A stretch of 64,000 bases of DNA, taken from NCBI RefSeq assembly GCF_003072645.1, contig NZ_CP028897.1, positions 3,609,658-3,673,657 of the forward strand. Direction: 5' to 3'. A model generated the notes under the pieces. It was not told where the DNA came from. It saw only the letters and a program-made list of their open reading frames with translations, and ran no database searches. Shown piece after piece: positions 62,969 through 64,000 of this stretch. Numbering within the stretch: the first letter of the stretch is position 1; each line of letters begins with the position of its first letter. The DNA comes from Dongshaea marina. GTDB taxonomy: Bacteria; Pseudomonadota; Gammaproteobacteria; Enterobacterales; Aeromonadaceae. A program made the translations under genes and the position numbers.

Positions 62969-63979
62969 TTAATTCAGCGCCATCGGCTGCTGCCCACTCA
63001 CCAGCTCACTAACCGGATAATGAGGTGCCGCCATATCCTGCTTCAGGGTTGAGGCAAGTGTCTCAATCACTCCGGGATCGGCTGTGATGATCCCAAGCTC
63101 GCGATTTTTATTCAAAGAGTTGCTGGTAAAGTTTTCTGAACCGATAAACGCCCTGTGAGAATCAGCCAGGATCGCTTTGGCGTGAATAAACGGAGAGTCA
63201 TCTCCGAGGATCTGCAGTTTCGCCCCCTGATCATAGAGGCTCAGCAGACAATCCCGGCTCCAGGAAAATGGGTCTTTACTCACAATGATGGTGACCCTGA
63301 CACCCCGATCCAGAGCCCGGTAGAGGGCTGATACTACATCCGGATCTGTCATCTCAAGAGCGTAGATATCCAGGCTGGAGCTGGCACTGTCGATGAGACG
63401 GACCAGTGAAGAATCGGCATTGATCGGGCTCCATACCAGCTGGCTCCGGGACAGCGCCTCTGGGCTCAGGCTTGGGAGCTGATGCAACCAGTCTTTTTCA
63501 AAGACGGCCGCTATCTGCTTGACCTGCTCACGCTCATCGGTCAGCACCATGAAATTACGGGTGTTCGGATAGTGATCAAATGTCATGTTTCCGGTACTGA
63601 TGAGAGCCTGCTGATCATCAAAAATAAAGGTTTTTTGATGGGTATAGGTAAAGTCCGGATTACTGGTTTTCACCTCAACCCCCTCGTCTCGAAATGATTT
63701 GATAGCAGCCGTGACCGAGCTGTAGTCCCCATGAGTCCGCGAGGTAAAGAGCACCCGAACTTTTACCCCACGTTGCTCTGCCTGACCTAAGGCCTGGATC
63801 AGCACGGGATCGGTAAATTGATAGATCACCACGTCGATTTGCCGACGACTTTGATGGATCAAATTGAGGATCGGCTCCTGCATCGCCTGGGGTTCAACAA
63901 AGAGTGTTTGTTTAGCAAACACAGGGAGACTGGTGAGAAATAATAACAGTAGCACAGAGAGTTTTTTTAAAGACAACAT
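62969..63979 (-). CDS. Phospholipase D family protein, exported
   Basis: A 336-residue protein with signal peptide (LKKLSVLLLLFLTSLPVFA). It has two PLD half-domains. The first HKD motif is in FTYTHQKTFIFDDQQALIST (H-x-K-x4-D) and the second in PFIHAKAILADSHRAFIGSEN (HAK...D, then GSEN). This duplicated form with a signal sequence is typical of secreted PLD nucleases or phosphodiesterases and of cardiolipin-synthase relatives; without membrane helices it is more likely a periplasmic or secreted hydrolase. Substrate open: nucleic acid or lipid. Separated from the window edge by 21 bases. Confidence 0.88.
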   Translation of the reverse strand: MLSLKKLSVLLLLFLTSLPVFAKQTLFVEPQAMQEPILNLIHQSRRQIDVVIYQFTDPVLIQALGQAEQRGVKVRVLFTSRTHGDYSSVTAAIKSFRDEGVEVKTSNPDFTYTHQKTFIFDDQQALISTGNMTFDHYPNTRNFMVLTDEREQVKQIAAVFEKDWLHQLPSLSPEALSRSQLVWSPINADSSLVRLIDSASSSLDIYALEMTDPDVVSALYRALDRGVRVTIIVSKDPFSWSRDCLLSLYDQGAKLQILGDDSPFIHAKAILADSHRAFIGSENFTSNSLNKNRELGIITADPGVIETLASTLKQDMAAPHYPVSELVSGQQPMALN

Positions 63980-64000
63980 GGTTCAATCCTTGATTGTTTT

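Overview
The window is a stretch of gammaproteobacterial chromosome. The gene content (ArcA, GrcA, CydDC, LasT next to thrABC, YpdAB, YhjX, GltX, TrmO, RsgA) fits a facultatively anaerobic member of the Vibrionales/Aeromonadales/Alteromonadales neighbourhood rather than an enterobacterium. The species cannot be fixed from sequence alone. No prophage, insertion sequence, integron or CRISPR array was seen. Most genes are housekeeping, transport or regulatory.

Layout. 0-5 kb: RstAB two-component pair (rstB cut by the left edge), a 55-residue DUF2061 membrane protein behind a strong Fur box, tRNA-Ala(GGC), a YeeA-like FUSC protein and gltX. 5-9.8 kb: grcA (yfiD) behind two FNR sites, copA with four metal-binding domains behind a CueR-type promoter, and a methyltransferase. 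9.9-11.7 kb: two tandem secreted beta-helix proteins behind a long perfect hairpin. 11.8-17.4 kb: thrABC and lasT. 17.5-23.4 kb: a small outer-membrane barrel, a P2-type cation ATPase, two tandem orphan periplasmic proteins and a DUF3293 protein, lying between lasT and arcA. 23.5-29.7 kb: arcA with a perfect FNR site, two tRNA-Gly genes, cydDC, and a 40-residue small ORF with a masked ribosome binding site.

29.7-35.5 kb: a second, divergent purA opposite a broken LysR gene, sigZ with a GST-like partner, another broken LysR gene, and an SDR enzyme. 35.7-41 kb: sodium/alanine symporter, oligopeptide-binding protein and APC permease, the first two sharing a control region with a CRP site. 41.2-52 kb: CBS protein, broken hypothetical gene, LuxR regulator, YpdA/YpdB pyruvate-sensing pair, broken gamma-glutamyltransferase, an AT-rich periplasmic protein, YhjX (the known YpdB target in E. 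coli) with two YpdB-like boxes, and a doubly broken MFS gene. 51.8-64 kb: DUF1971, Yip1, TrmO, Sel1-repeat protein, a 1.4-kb noncoding mosaic of repeats, a substrate-binding protein, an RsgA paralogue, a 2OG-Fe(II) dioxygenase plus desulfurase-like pair next to a TetR gene with an 18-bp palindrome, a lipoprotein, a small unknown protein and a phospholipase D family protein.

Two themes stand out. First, oxygen, redox and carbon control: ArcA, CydDC, GrcA and their FNR sites, and pyruvate sensing with its transporter. Second, five genes carry six frameshifts, and each is explained by loss of exactly one base from a run of G or C. This points either to homopolymer errors in the assembly or to recent slippage, so these genes should not be called dead without read-level checking.
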